Below, in pieces: positions 1 to 12,500 of a DNA stretch of 64,000 nt. Each line of letters starts with the position of its first letter. Position 1 is the stretch's first letter. The translations under genes were made by a program, and so were the position numbers. The notes under the pieces are model-generated. The model did no database searches. It saw only the letters and a list, made by a program, of their open reading frames with translations, and had not been told where the DNA came from. Source of the stretch: Proteles cristata cristata (Eukaryota > Chordata > Mammalia > Carnivora > Hyaenidae); NCBI GenBank assembly GCA_017311185.1, contig JAESUZ010003091.1:496001-560000 (forward strand). The letters are read 5' to 3'.

Positions 1-3000
1 TGGTGAATCTATCAAAGGGATAAAAATCTGAGAGGACCATATGGGGAATTAAGAGAAAGCAAAAGGTAAAAGAGTAGGCAAATTCTCTCAAACTGGTGAC
101 AATCTACTAAGTATGGGTAACTCCAAATCACTGCAGGATCTAAGATTTAAGTAAATTTCATCTGGAGTGAGGAACATCAAAAAGCAATGGGAAGGGTATG
201 AATGGTAGCACACAAGAACTGTGTTCACACAAAGTTAAGTTACTAAGGTAAAAAGTAAAAACAGTAACTGTCAAAAGTAAAAACAGTCGAACATTTAATA
301 GGCATGTTTCTCCAACTATAGACTTTGTAACGCAAAAGACTACTTACATATATGTAAATTTGAATACCTAAGAGGAACAAGCCCAATGAAAGAAAGTGGA
401 TCTTAGATCTCAATCCAAGTACTGAACTTTGGTGCTTTGCTAAGAAAAGTAATACATATGCCATCTCATAGTTGTTTTTCCAAAAGAAGAAATTAAAGCT
501 AAACTCGGCTGCGAATAAAGAACGAAAAAAGTAAATCTCAACTTTTTCTCCTACTGTTTTCCTTGGAATGGCAAAACCTCAGACTAGAGGCAAAAAGTGG
601 TGCATGGAGCAAGAATATTCCAGCTTTTTTAGTTCCAAGTATTGCCTAACAAAAGATTTCTACAGAAAATGTTAACACAAACTACAAACTTTCTGGAAAA
701 ACTACTTTCCCCCTAAAATGAAGTTAAGAATAACTGGTCTAGCAGAGTAGTTCATAAGACAGAAAGACATTTTAAGAGAAGCATGACCCTTTACAGACTC
801 TGGACAAAGTTGTTAAGACACAACAGCAAGTCACTGGGAGAGGGATGGTAATGAAAACAAAATATGGCGGTGGCAGGGGGCACTCATTCAAAGAATGGAA
901 GAACTGAAGACCTTATGTGAAGGAGCATATTCAGTCCATAAGACTTGTAAAGTGTACACGAAGCAATGTCCAAGTAGCTGACTGCAGGACTTGCTCCAGG
1001 TCTGTCCGTCGACTCATGAGAACTGAGCCAGTACAGTGTGCTCTAACTGACCTTGTGGGAAAGTCCTCCCTTTGTGCCTTATGGGCTTCTCCGGTGCACG
1101 GGTAGCTTCAATGAAGAAGAGTCGTCTCGTTGCCCCGTAGAGGACTAGTAGTCAGTCCAATAATCTTATCTTCTGCCCTATGTAGATATGGTAGATCTTA
1201 ATAGTCCTAAGGACATCCACATAGTGTGGTGGATTTCAGGGCTATGGATTAAAAAAGGAAACTCTCTGGACAAAGAGAGAACCTTAAATTGGTTGGTGTT
1301 AAGAAATAGAGGTCTGTGTAAGAAACCACTTTTCATTGTGGCGTTCAAGTACTTCAAAACACAGCACCTGGAGTAGTGACCTCCCGCTTACTCATGTGCC
1401 ATTATCAAATGTTGTTCCTGCTCAGAATTCAGGTCTTCGGTCATCTGTACACCTAGGAGTGCCTGAATGGCTACATGACATTTCCAAAGGCCAATTCTAA
1501 AAGAGATTCCCAAGTTCAAGACAAATCTACAATGCATTCCCAATCTTTCAAGGTGGACCTGATGCAGAACTTTCTCCAAATCAACTCTTCTCTCCTTCCT
1601 CCGTGAAAATCCATATTTGTCCATAATCCAAACAGTGCAGCTTATTTTACTTAAGCAAAAGTTTTATTAAATTCTATGATGTCACCATTATAATTACGAT
1701 TATATTATAGCTATGAAATTCAGGACATCTTTTTGCTCTATCCAGAAATTACACAAACATGCCTGTTTTAAGTAAGGTCAGTTCCATTTACTGCTTTTTT
1801 TTTTTTTTTTTTACAAATAGTTTATTGTCAAGTTGGTTTCCTTATTGCTCATTTTTGATCCCAGAGAGTTATGAAGGCTAGCTAGGCTTTTGTCCCTGGG
1901 AACCAGTTCAACTATTTTAACTGACATGAAGGATAATATAGCAAAGAGCTTTAATTCTCAAAGAGAAGTGATTAATTTGATTTCTGACATCAATTATCTG
2001 GCTCTAAAGACTGGACCCCTCACCCGAAAAACATATTATACAAAAAAGCCTTGCAAAAAAGAGTGGGTGAAACTTTATTAAACTAATGTAAAATCAGTTA
2101 ATAATCCTTTGTAGCAACTGCCTTTTGAATCACAGAAGTAATTTCTGAACTTAAATGACAAATACTAAAGCTCATGATATCAAGTTTAAAAACTGTCCTT
2201 GTTTCCTACTTCTTAACATTGGCTCCAGGTGGTAGGGGGGAAAAACACTACATGTAAATATTTTTAAAAGAAAAGGTATCCTTATTTCGGGAAAAATGAA
2301 AGCATATGACCAAAAATATATGTCCACTGTTTGTGCTGGTTTTTCTCTAACTCAGTCTAACAAAAACCTGAGTCTGGCGCCCAAAAAAACCCAAAACCAA
2401 AACCAACAAAAAACCCCACAAAAACCAAAAACCATAGAATAGTTCCATAAAAAAATAAGAAATGAATGTCACATAAAAGTCCGGTTGAAGAAACTCAACC
2501 ACAGCAGCACGCATGTTGGGTGATCAAACACGGACACCAATAGGCAGAACAGGACGGAACAAGCAGAGCCAAGAAAATTAGAAACAGGCCCTTGCTCTCA
2601 TGCAAAGCAGAATGGCCCAGTCAATGCAAAATGAAATGCTCAAAAGATCTAAAGAAAATACAGAAAGGAGACCCTGTTTTTAAAAGAATTATCTTTCAGT
2701 AAAGACTAAGCTAAAAAATGAGAATATCCACGTGAAAACATGCCAAAGACAAAATGAAAAAGTCGATTAATAGTGCAGTGACAGTGCATTCCAGCCACCA
2801 GAATGCCACAGAAAATCGAAGGGAAAGGTAGAAAGGAAAGAGTATGTTGTTTCAATAGAAAACACAGTGAAGACATATGTAAAATACTCAACTTCTGCAA
2901 ACTTAGAAGTTAATTACAGAGTTAAATGAAGGCTGCACATGAGGACCAATGCAACACAGCACGCTTACTCTGCAAGACATATTATGGAACACGCAGCAGA

Positions 3001-3361
3001 TAAAAAAAATGTTGCCAATAACCAAGCTATAAATTCTACAGCCTGATAATCCTGAAGAGTGATGCAATACTTGGAAGAATTGAGATGATTAACCTCAGGT
3101 TAACAACGGAAGGTGTGGTCTTAACATGTTCTAAGAAAACACCAGGTCAACTGTCATTCTCACAAATCAGAGCAGGAGAGGGGGAAGTAATGCCTGTCTC
3201 CTACTGAGTGTAGTTGGTTCTAAGTAAGAAAGAAGACAGCTTGAAATGGAACTCTGCCTAGCTCCAAAGAAATGTGAGTGTGGAGAAACAAGTGTCAAAA
3301 TAGTCTCTTAATTAACAAATTGAATCTTCACTTGATGAATTAAATTCTCACATAAACTAAC
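1..3361. other. LUC7L3 downstream intron or 3' region, free of SINEs
   Basis: No coding exon found on either strand. The expected C-terminal coding segment of LUC7L3 is not here, so it should lie left of position 1. The stretch is A+T-rich, lacks SINEs, and carries a short antisense L1 tail near 1795-1850 and an A/C-rich low-complexity run near 2375-2440. Minus-strand AATAAA hexamers occur at 2074-2079 and 1663-1668. Confidence 0.6.
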
Positions 3362-3522
3362 CTTTCTCCTTTGATTTTCTATCTTGTTCTCTGTCCCGAC
3401 TTTTGCTCCTGTGCTTATAGGACTTTCGATCCCGGCTTTTTGATCTTCTCCGATCCCGACTACGAGATCTATGTTTTCTTTCTGATCGATCATGGCTTCT
3501 GCTTCGTCGTCGATCTCTACTT
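3362..3522 (-). CDS. LUC7L3: LUC7L3 coding exon 9 (RS domain)
   Basis: 161 bp encoding RSRDRRRSRSHDRSERK.. to DRKSKEK. The acceptor is GTGAAG|AAGTAG, placed so that the split arginine and serine codons join exon 8 in frame. Donor AAAG|GTTAGT. Reading into the intron would give glycine then an immediate TAG stop. Confidence 0.92.
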
Positions 3523-6500
3523 CTTCACAATTTAAAATAAAAGGAAAGCAACCTCAGCTGACATTACAATGAGAAAAACTTTGCAAAAATTATATACTGT
3601 TTAATAATTTACAAGATTAAGCAAAACTTAGCCCTAAAAAGCAAATGAATAAAATCCACTACAAAAAACACATCTATAGTCTACTGTAGATCTTAAGTTA
3701 CTGAAAATCTAACTTTAATTTTTCAAAGAGTGCTAAGATAGTTATCATGGTCTTTAAGACCCCTCTTCAATCACAACTCTAAAACAGTAAAATTGATTTC
3801 ATTCATGTGTTTAAAGAATTAGTTATGTTTTAGGGGCGCATGGGTGGCTCAGTCAGTTAAGCATCGACTTTGGCTCAGGTCATGATCTCAGTTCATGGGT
3901 TCAAGCACCGCATCCGGCTCTGTGCTGACAACTCAGAGCCTGGAGCCTGCTTCTGATTCTGCGTCTCCCTCTCTCTCTGGCCGTCCCCTGCCTGTGCTTT
4001 GTCTCTCTCAAAAATAAATGTGTGTTAAAAAAAAAAAAAAGTTATGTTTTAACACTTTAAAAAGAAATTTTTATGATGTTTTTATTTTATTTTGAGATAG
4101 ACAGTGTGTCTATGGGTAATGGGCAGAGAGAGGGAGATACAAACTCCGAAGGAGGTTTCAGGCTCTGAGCTGTCAGTACACAGCCACATAAGGGACTCAA
4201 ACTCCTAGGCCGTGAGATCACAACCTGAGTCAAAGTTGGATCTTTTTTTTTTTTAAATATTTTTATTTATTTCTAGTAGAGAGAGAGAGAGAGACAGCGT
4301 GAGCAGGGGAGGGTCAGAGAGAGAGGGAGATACAGACTCTGAAATAGGCTCTAAGCTCTGAGCTGGCAGTCAGCACAGAGCCCGACGCGGGGCTCGAACC
4401 CATGAACCGCGAGATCATGACCTAAGCGAAAGTCGGACGCTTAACCAACTAAGCCACCCAGGCGCCCCAAAGTTGGATCTTTAATTGACCGAGACACCCA
4501 GGGGCCCGTAACATTTATTTATTTTAGAGTGAGAAAGAATCCCAAGCAGGCTCCATGCTGTCAGCACAAAGACAGATGTGGGGCTTGAACACACAAACCG
4601 TAAGATCATGCCCTGAGCTAAAATCAAGAGGTGGGATGCTTAACTGACTAAGCCACCCAGGCACCCCAGTTAGGTTAGCTCTTGCATTATGAGTTAATGT
4701 CCTCCAAAGTAAATGTACAGAATTTTATTCAAAAATAACTTTTAATTTAAGTGTCTTCTTAGAATCAATGAGAAAAGAAGCACTTAAAGAGACCATCCAA
4801 TAGCACGGACTTCCTGGTCAGAGCACACTGAACCTCCTTACACTGGTGAAACAGCAAAGAAGTTGCCTTGAAGATGGACTGGCTAACTGACTCCACTCTT
4901 ATAATCTAATCCTAGTGCCTGACAGTATTTCCAAGGACAAAGGAAATAATATTAGTAATTACTACTGTTTAGTGCACACTCGCTATATGCTGTGCACAGG
5001 CTGGCAGGCTCTTTGTACCTGCTTCGCCTTCTTTCTCTACTTCGTGATCTTTTGTGGTCCCGAGACCTGCTGCATCTTCGGTCTGAAGTTCGGCTTGAAT
5101 GCCGACTTCTTGAGCGGCTTCGTTTTCTTCTTTCTCTGTCTCTAGCCCTTTCTTTCTCTCTTTCTTCCTCTTCTCTCCGTCTTTTCCTTTCTCTTTCCTC
5201 TCTCTCTCTCTCCCGTTCTTTTTCTCTTTCTTCCCGTTCTTGCTTCTCCTTTTTTAAGCGCTCATCACGATCAGGTTCTTCAGTTCTTTTTCTTAACTTT
5301 TCCTAAAAGAAATCAAGTTCGATTTTTATAACATCCTTGAAGTAACACTGTCAAACAAGGGTTGACATGTAAAGCAAGTATACATCAACTTATGGAATTT
5401 GATGTCCTAAAAGAAAAATGTAGAAATTCTGACACCATGTTGGTATGAGATAACGTTACTTGACTAAGTCCTTAGGGTTACACTTTCTCCCAAATTCCTG
5501 GCACAAAAAAGTGAAGGAATTAAAATGCTTTGATAATATTCATTTTAATAGCACAATTTTAGGGACGTCTGGGTGGCTCAGTTAAGCATTAATAGCACAA
5601 TTTTATAGGAATTATTATGGTTTCAACAGGAGGCTTATGTCTCTATGTGATCAATTTTTAGTCACACTAAAGTACAGTACTGGCTGTGGCTAAAGTGCAT
5701 GATTGAAAGCTTACTTTTAATTCTTCTACAGTAGCTTTAATTTTGGCATAGCCCATGTGCTGCTTTCCCATCAAATGGTCATCTACCCGGGACTGAGCAT
5801 CTCCTACTATCAAAAAGGCTCCACACACTTCACAAACTTCCATTTGTTTTTCTTGGGCAGCAAAACTTTCAATCGTCTGAAATGATAAACCAGTTATTAT
5901 AAAGAATATCTGAGAGAGAACAAACAAATCCAAAGTAAGTACTTAAAATTCAGAAAAGAGTTCTAATTTTGTAAATGTCTCCAAAGCCATTAATACTGAG
6001 CAGTAACTGGCCAACTTTTAGAGCAGGAACAAGGCAACATCAACCAACTTTCCATTATCATCAAGGAAGTGTGGAGACCCCGTCATTCAATTCTAACTAG
6101 TGAATTACCCATACCACCTTGAAAAAGGTTATCTAATACCTCTCAGAAAGTCTGAATTCCTTTCTTAGGTTGAATAGGCTAAAGGTGAGGCCTCGATACT
6201 AAAAGTTTTTTTTTAAATGTTTTATTTATTTCTGAGAGAGAGACAGCATGAGCAGGGGAGGGTCAGATAAGAGAGGGAGATAAAGAATCTGAAACAGGCT
6301 CCAGGCTCCGAGCTAGCTGTCAGCACAGAGCCTGACATGGGGCTCGAAGCCACAAACCGTGAGATCATGACCTAAGCCAAAGTTGGACGCTCAACCAACT
6401 GAATCACCCAGGCGCCCCTGAAAGTATTTTTTAAAGGAGGATCCTGGGTGACTCAGTCAGTTAAGCATTTGACTCTGTCTCAGGTCATGAGTTTGGTTCA

Positions 6501-9500
6501 TGAATCTCAGGGTTCATGAGTTTGAGCTCCACATCAGGTGAGCAGGAGCCCCGCTTTGGGTGAGCCCCACTTCTCTCTCTCTGCCTCTCATGGTATTCTC
6601 TCTCCCCCTCTCTCTGTCCCTCCCTAACTTACAGTGTCTCTAAATAAATTAATTAAGTAAAAAAAGTATTTTGGGGGAGGGGAGGTGATTCCTGAGCTCA
6701 GGAGGTTAAGCAACCAACTCTTGATTTCGGCTCAGGTTATGATCTTATGGTTCATGGGATCAAGCCCCACATCAATTGGACTTGGGATTCCCTCTCTCCC
6801 TCTCCCCTTCCACCCTCATAAACTCTCTCTCAATCTCTCTCAAAATAAACATTTAAAAAATAAAAATAGGAGTGCCTGGGTGGCTCAGCTGGTTAAGATT
6901 CTGACTTAGTTCAGGTCATGATCTCATGGTCCATGGTTTGGAGCCCCACATCAGGCTCTGTAGTGACAGCTCAGAGCCTGGAGCCTGCTTCAGATTCTGT
7001 CTCCCTCTCTCCTGTCCCTCCCCCACTCAAGCTCTCTCTCTTTCAAAAATGAACATATCTTTAAAAAAAAATTTTAATAAAAAAATACACATTTTTCAAG
7101 AGGCGCCTAATTGGCTCAGTCTGCAGAGCATGCAACCCTTGACCTTGAAGTCATTTTTCCAAAATGTTTAGGGAACTGAACTCAATGAGCATAATCTGTA
7201 CATGTCCTATTCAATATGTGGGAAACAATGACCAATATTTTCTATCATCAATATCCAAAACATGTATATTACATTCTCTAATACAAGAAAGTAGAAGATA
7301 CTTTGAGTATACTAATTTTCAGCTAAGATGAATGAATATACATGGAGTAATTTATTAGTAACAAGAAAGTAAAACCCAGGCCCAGATGAGTAGTCCTAAA
7401 GCATGGGCTGGCATGCCAGTATCTAGAGGTTTGTTTTTGTAAATAAACATTTTACTGGAACACGGCCACATCAATTTGTTCTTGCACTGTCTAAAGCTTG
7501 CTTTCATAATATAAAAGCAGAGCTTGGTAGCTGCCAGGGACCTTCTGGTCTACAAACCTGAAGTATTTACCGTGTGCCCTTTCAAGACACAGTTTGCAAA
7601 CTCTTGACTTAGGACATGAGAAAACTGTTTACAAAGATTCTCAAACAGGAACAGGTTCTACTAATTCACAGTGAACAGCCCGGAGAAATCAAAACGAGGT
7701 TTCTACTCACCGAGGTTGTGGATCTAAGCAATTCCCTCTCTTCTTTTAACTGTTCAACTAATTTCATCATTCCCTGGGCTTCTTCTACTTTTCCTTCAGA
7801 TCCTAATTCTTCAATCTAAGGGGTGTTAAAAAAAAAAAAAAAAAATGCAGTCAAGACTCCTTTCTAACCAAACTACCGAAGTATTTTTCTGTTCTTTCCC
7901 AAGCTTTATTAGCATTTAGTGGTTGTTTTGGGTCTTTTGTTTGATTCTGTTTACCGAAACTTGTTTGGGTTAAATTTATCCTTTTGATTTTTTACAGCAT
8001 TAGTAAAGTGTATTTGACACACAATAAACTGCGTATTTTTAAGGTGCACAATCTGGTAAGTTTCGACAACCATGAAACTAACACCATCTTCTACGTAATG
8101 AACACACCCATCACCCCAAATGTGCTTTGTGGCACCTCCTCCCCAAGCAACCACTGACCTGCTTTCTGTCACTATAGATTAGTTTGCATTTTTAAAGAAT
8201 TTTATGTAAATGGAATTATGTACTTCTTCCTTTTTTTGGTCTAGCTTCTTTCACTCAGCCTACTTATCTTAAGATTCACCCACTGTTACATTCATTTTTA
8301 TTACTGAGCCATATTCTACTGCATGGACACATCACACCATTTATCCATTTGCCTACTGACAGACGTCTGAGCAGTTTCCAGTTTAAGGATTTTGCCACTT
8401 ACAAACAGAGCTGCTATGAACACTAGTATACAACTCTGTGTAAACATACACTTTCATTTCTCTTGGGTCAATATCTAGAACACATGACTCATCTTTTAAC
8501 TTTTTAAGAAACATACTCTTTCCAAAGTGGTTATACCATTTTTAGCTCCTCCCAGCAGTGCATGATAGTTCCAGTTTGCCCACATCTTCATTAACACTTG
8601 CTATGGTCAGTCGTCTTAATGTTAGCCATTCTAATAGAAGAACAGTTAAGTGTCTCATTGTGGTTTTAATTTGTATTTGTCTAATGACTAATGACTTTAA
8701 GCACATTTACATCTATGTATTTGCCATCCCTTTATCTTCTTTGGTAAAGTGTCTGTTCCCAGTATTTTCTGTTATTCATGTATACAATTCTTACCTGCTG
8801 CAGGAGCACATCAATTTTATCTGTTAGAACCTGAATTTTTTCTTCATTTTTGCCTGTTGGACCAGCTGCCTATTGAAAAGAATAAAATGTATTAACATTA
8901 AGTAAAACACAGAAATATTCAAGCTCTCATATACCATACTTAACACTTGCGTTCAACAATTAAAATATTGAATCACAAAGATAACTCAATTACCTTCCAT
9001 TTCTGGTAGTCAATTACTGATAATTAGAAGAAAAATCTTAATGATTAGCTAAATCAGTACTACTAATAAAGACTGAAAAAACTGAATGCCTTTTAAGTTT
9101 ATGCCATTCTAAAAAAACACAAATTAATAAACTTGAAGACAAGTTTCAATACTAGGGAGGCCTCCGGGTCTTCAGAGAAAAGGGACATGTTACCAAGACT
9201 AACAAATTAATTTCATACTCACCCCAGAGGACTGCTGGTTTTGAGACAGTGCCAAACGAGCATGGCCTCGTCTAATTCTACGTTCTACTTCTGCAAGTAA
9301 GCTCTGTAGGTATCGCAAAAAATCTCTCTCATAGCCAACTTTCATAAATCGCGAGCTCTTCTCATACCTGATAGTAATAAAAACAAACAAGCATTATCCT
9401 TCCAAATAGCCATTAAAACTCACATATTCTAACTTTTTTTTTTTTTTTAACGTTTATTTTGAAGAGACAGAACATGAGTTGGCGGCGGGGGGCCAGAGAA

Positions 9501-12500
9501 AGGAGACACAGAATCCGAAGCAGGCTCCAGGCTCTGAGCTGTTAGCACTGAGCCTGATATAGGGCTCCATCCAACAAGCCGTGAGGTCATGACCTGAGCT
9601 GAAGTCAGACAACCAATCGAATGAGCCACCAAGGCTCCCCTTAACTAATCTTATACACTGTTGTATTTACTCTGAAGAGTAAATAAAACAAGTGTTTAAG
9701 AAGTCAATTTCTAGTCCCTCAATTTGGTAAAAGGAAGGCAGTACTTAGCGTTATGTTTGGTTAACAGCATAGATAAGGCAAATATAGGTGCTTCACCAGC
9801 TCTACCACAATACTGGACCTGTGACCCTCGCCTCAGGACAAGCTTCATTTATAAAATCAAGGGCTGTTAAGGGGCGCCTGGGTCGGTCAGTGGGTTCAGT
9901 GTCCAACTTTTGATTTTAGCTCAGGTTATGATCCCAGGATCATGCGATAGAACGCTGCATTGGGCTCTGTGCTGAGCATGGAGCCTGCTTGGGATTCTCT
10001 CCCTCTCTCACTGCCCCTCTCCACCTCATGCGCACACACACACCCTCTCTCTCTCTCAGAATAAATATTTTTAAAAAACCCTCAGCTCTTAAAAGGCATA
10101 TAAGTATGCACTCATACGGTGGCTAACTATCATTTTTGAAGCTATGACTCTGTACTGTCCCACCCATTAAATAGAATCAACATGACAACTGCAATTATTT
10201 CTTTAATCCTTGCCCCTTTAAACCAAATAACTGACCAAGGGAAAAGGACCCAAAAAGATAACTTACTGTTTTCGAAGATTTTCATCATGAATTTTCTCAC
10301 ACGGACCTGAAAAAAAAAAAAGAAAGAGATATATAATGTATAAATTATTGGGGATGTTAACCTTTTCTCTTGCGAAAACAAAAGGAATTCTTTAAAAAAA
10401 GATCCATTTTATCAGTCTGTACACACCTAAATTGGGCCTAATGAATCACAAAGCAATGTGTCCAAGAAAACACATAAAAATTGTTCTCATTCATCTTCAA
10501 GATCAGTGTAATGGAGAGCAACTATATGGTAAGAAGAAAGAAGAGGGAATGGACGGAAAGAGAAATTGTTCCTACTGCCATCCAAGAAAAAAACTGTAAT
10601 GAGGGCCAACCTACCACTGACCTTTCACTAATTTGGGGCATTTACAAATGAAGCCAAATAGTACAAGAATACTGCCCTAGTCCTACCCTTACCTACCTCC
10701 AAAAGGCAACCAATTTTAACCACATCACCTACATCTTCTGGAATTTATTCCCATATTTCTAAACAATTTTGTTTTTTCTTGGTTTATCTTAGACATCACA
10801 ATTTTACGTTCAATCAACACTTCATATTTTGACTATGCAAGTACTATTACTTGCTGAGTCAAACATAAGGAGCATTATGAGAACTTATATACTTCGTACT
10901 TTCGCTGGAATTCTTTCCATTTAATTTTCTGTATTTCCACATTCTTCTCCAACACTTTAATTCAGCTACAGAAATTCTTTCAATACTAATTTCTCTCAAG
11001 ATTCCAAATCTATCAGATAATCAGCCTCAATTTCACCCCTGAGCTTTCTGTGCTGCTTCAATCTGGCTGCTTATTTCCTAAGATCACTGATTAAGAGTGG
11101 TGAGCCTGAGAGGTTCCTTTCCTGGTCTGTACTGGATGCAGTTTACTGGATCTCTTGTTTTTCTCCTTGGCCTTATACTCACGTGTCAGTGCAGTTTCCA
11201 GAGAAAGAATCATGGGAGATAAATTTGCTGAGATCTTGCATGTCTGAAAATGTCTTTTTTCACCCTCATGCTTTGATGTTTGGCTATATAGCTAACCTAG
11301 TAAAAACTAGATTTTCACTCGGAATCCTGAGGGTTTTCTCCAAAGTCTTCAAGCGTCCAAGTGCTGTTACTGACAAATCTGAGGCCATTTGAATTCATAC
11401 TCCTGTGTGCCCTTGGCCTGCCCCCACCACTCTGAAATTCCGACGGTGTACCTTGCGATGGATTTTTTTCATCCAGTGTGCTGACCGTTTGAAGGACACG
11501 CTCAATCAAGAGACTAACATCCTTCGGTATTGTAGTATTTTTAATTTCCTTTCTTCTGCTTTCTCTAGAATTTCTAATTAGTGTTGGGCTGGTACAATTT
11601 TTTCCAATTTCAGAATTTTCTGTCCGATCACCCAACATTCCAGCAAATTTCCTTGATTTTATTTCAGATTTCTCCAGTCCTAATTTCCAAGAGCTCTTTT
11701 TGGTTTTTCAAAAGTTCCCTTTTTATATAGCACCCTATTCCTGGCATCCTCTTATTTTTCTGAAGATACTAAATTTAGTTACGACTTTTAGTATTTTAGG
11801 GCACCTAGCTGGCTCAGCTGGTAGAGCATGCAACTCAGGGTCATGTGTTCAAGCCACACGTTGGGCACAGAGCTTACTTTAAAAAAAAAAAAAAAGAAAG
11901 AAGAAGATTTTTAATATCTTTTCTTTTCCCCCTTATTGCTAATTTCACTAAACTTTCCCCCCGTCCTGTTGGTTTTGTGTTGAAGGTTTTCTTCAAATGT
12001 CTAACTTGGATTCCTTGGCTGGAAAAACACTTCCAAAATCTAACTGGAAGTTGGTATGCACAGGCAGGATTTATCAACTAATGGGCTTTACCACAGGAAA
12101 ATAAGGCAGCAAAATTCTTTTAGGAGATTCCCCAAGGGTCAGTACCTGTAGATCACTTCTCTGGAACTGTTCACTTTCTCTAAAGAATCCTCTTCTCTTC
12201 TGCCTGAGGAAAAACATCTGGCTGTATCCTTCTAGGAACAGGGCAGAGGAAGGGAATGGGAAAACCCCACTAGTAAGAATATAGACTTAACTCTCTTATA
12301 AGTCTCATTTTTACTCATTACTGCCCTGTACTATGTCTGAAATCCCAATATCTAGATTCGTCCAGTCCTAATGTGCTTCTGATGCACTGGAGCAAGCATT
12401 GTGCCTAATGAATTATCTCTTTTATGCTTCCAGAATAATATTAATTATGTACCATCCTTGGGCGAAAAAAGTCACTCAATTGGGGGGGGGGGGGAGGTTC

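Noticed and set aside
1..3361. Search for the final LUC7L3 coding exon
   Set aside because: No reverse-strand stretch encodes the expected acidic, serine-rich C-terminal 53 residues. The missing length matches the family exactly, so it should be outside the window.
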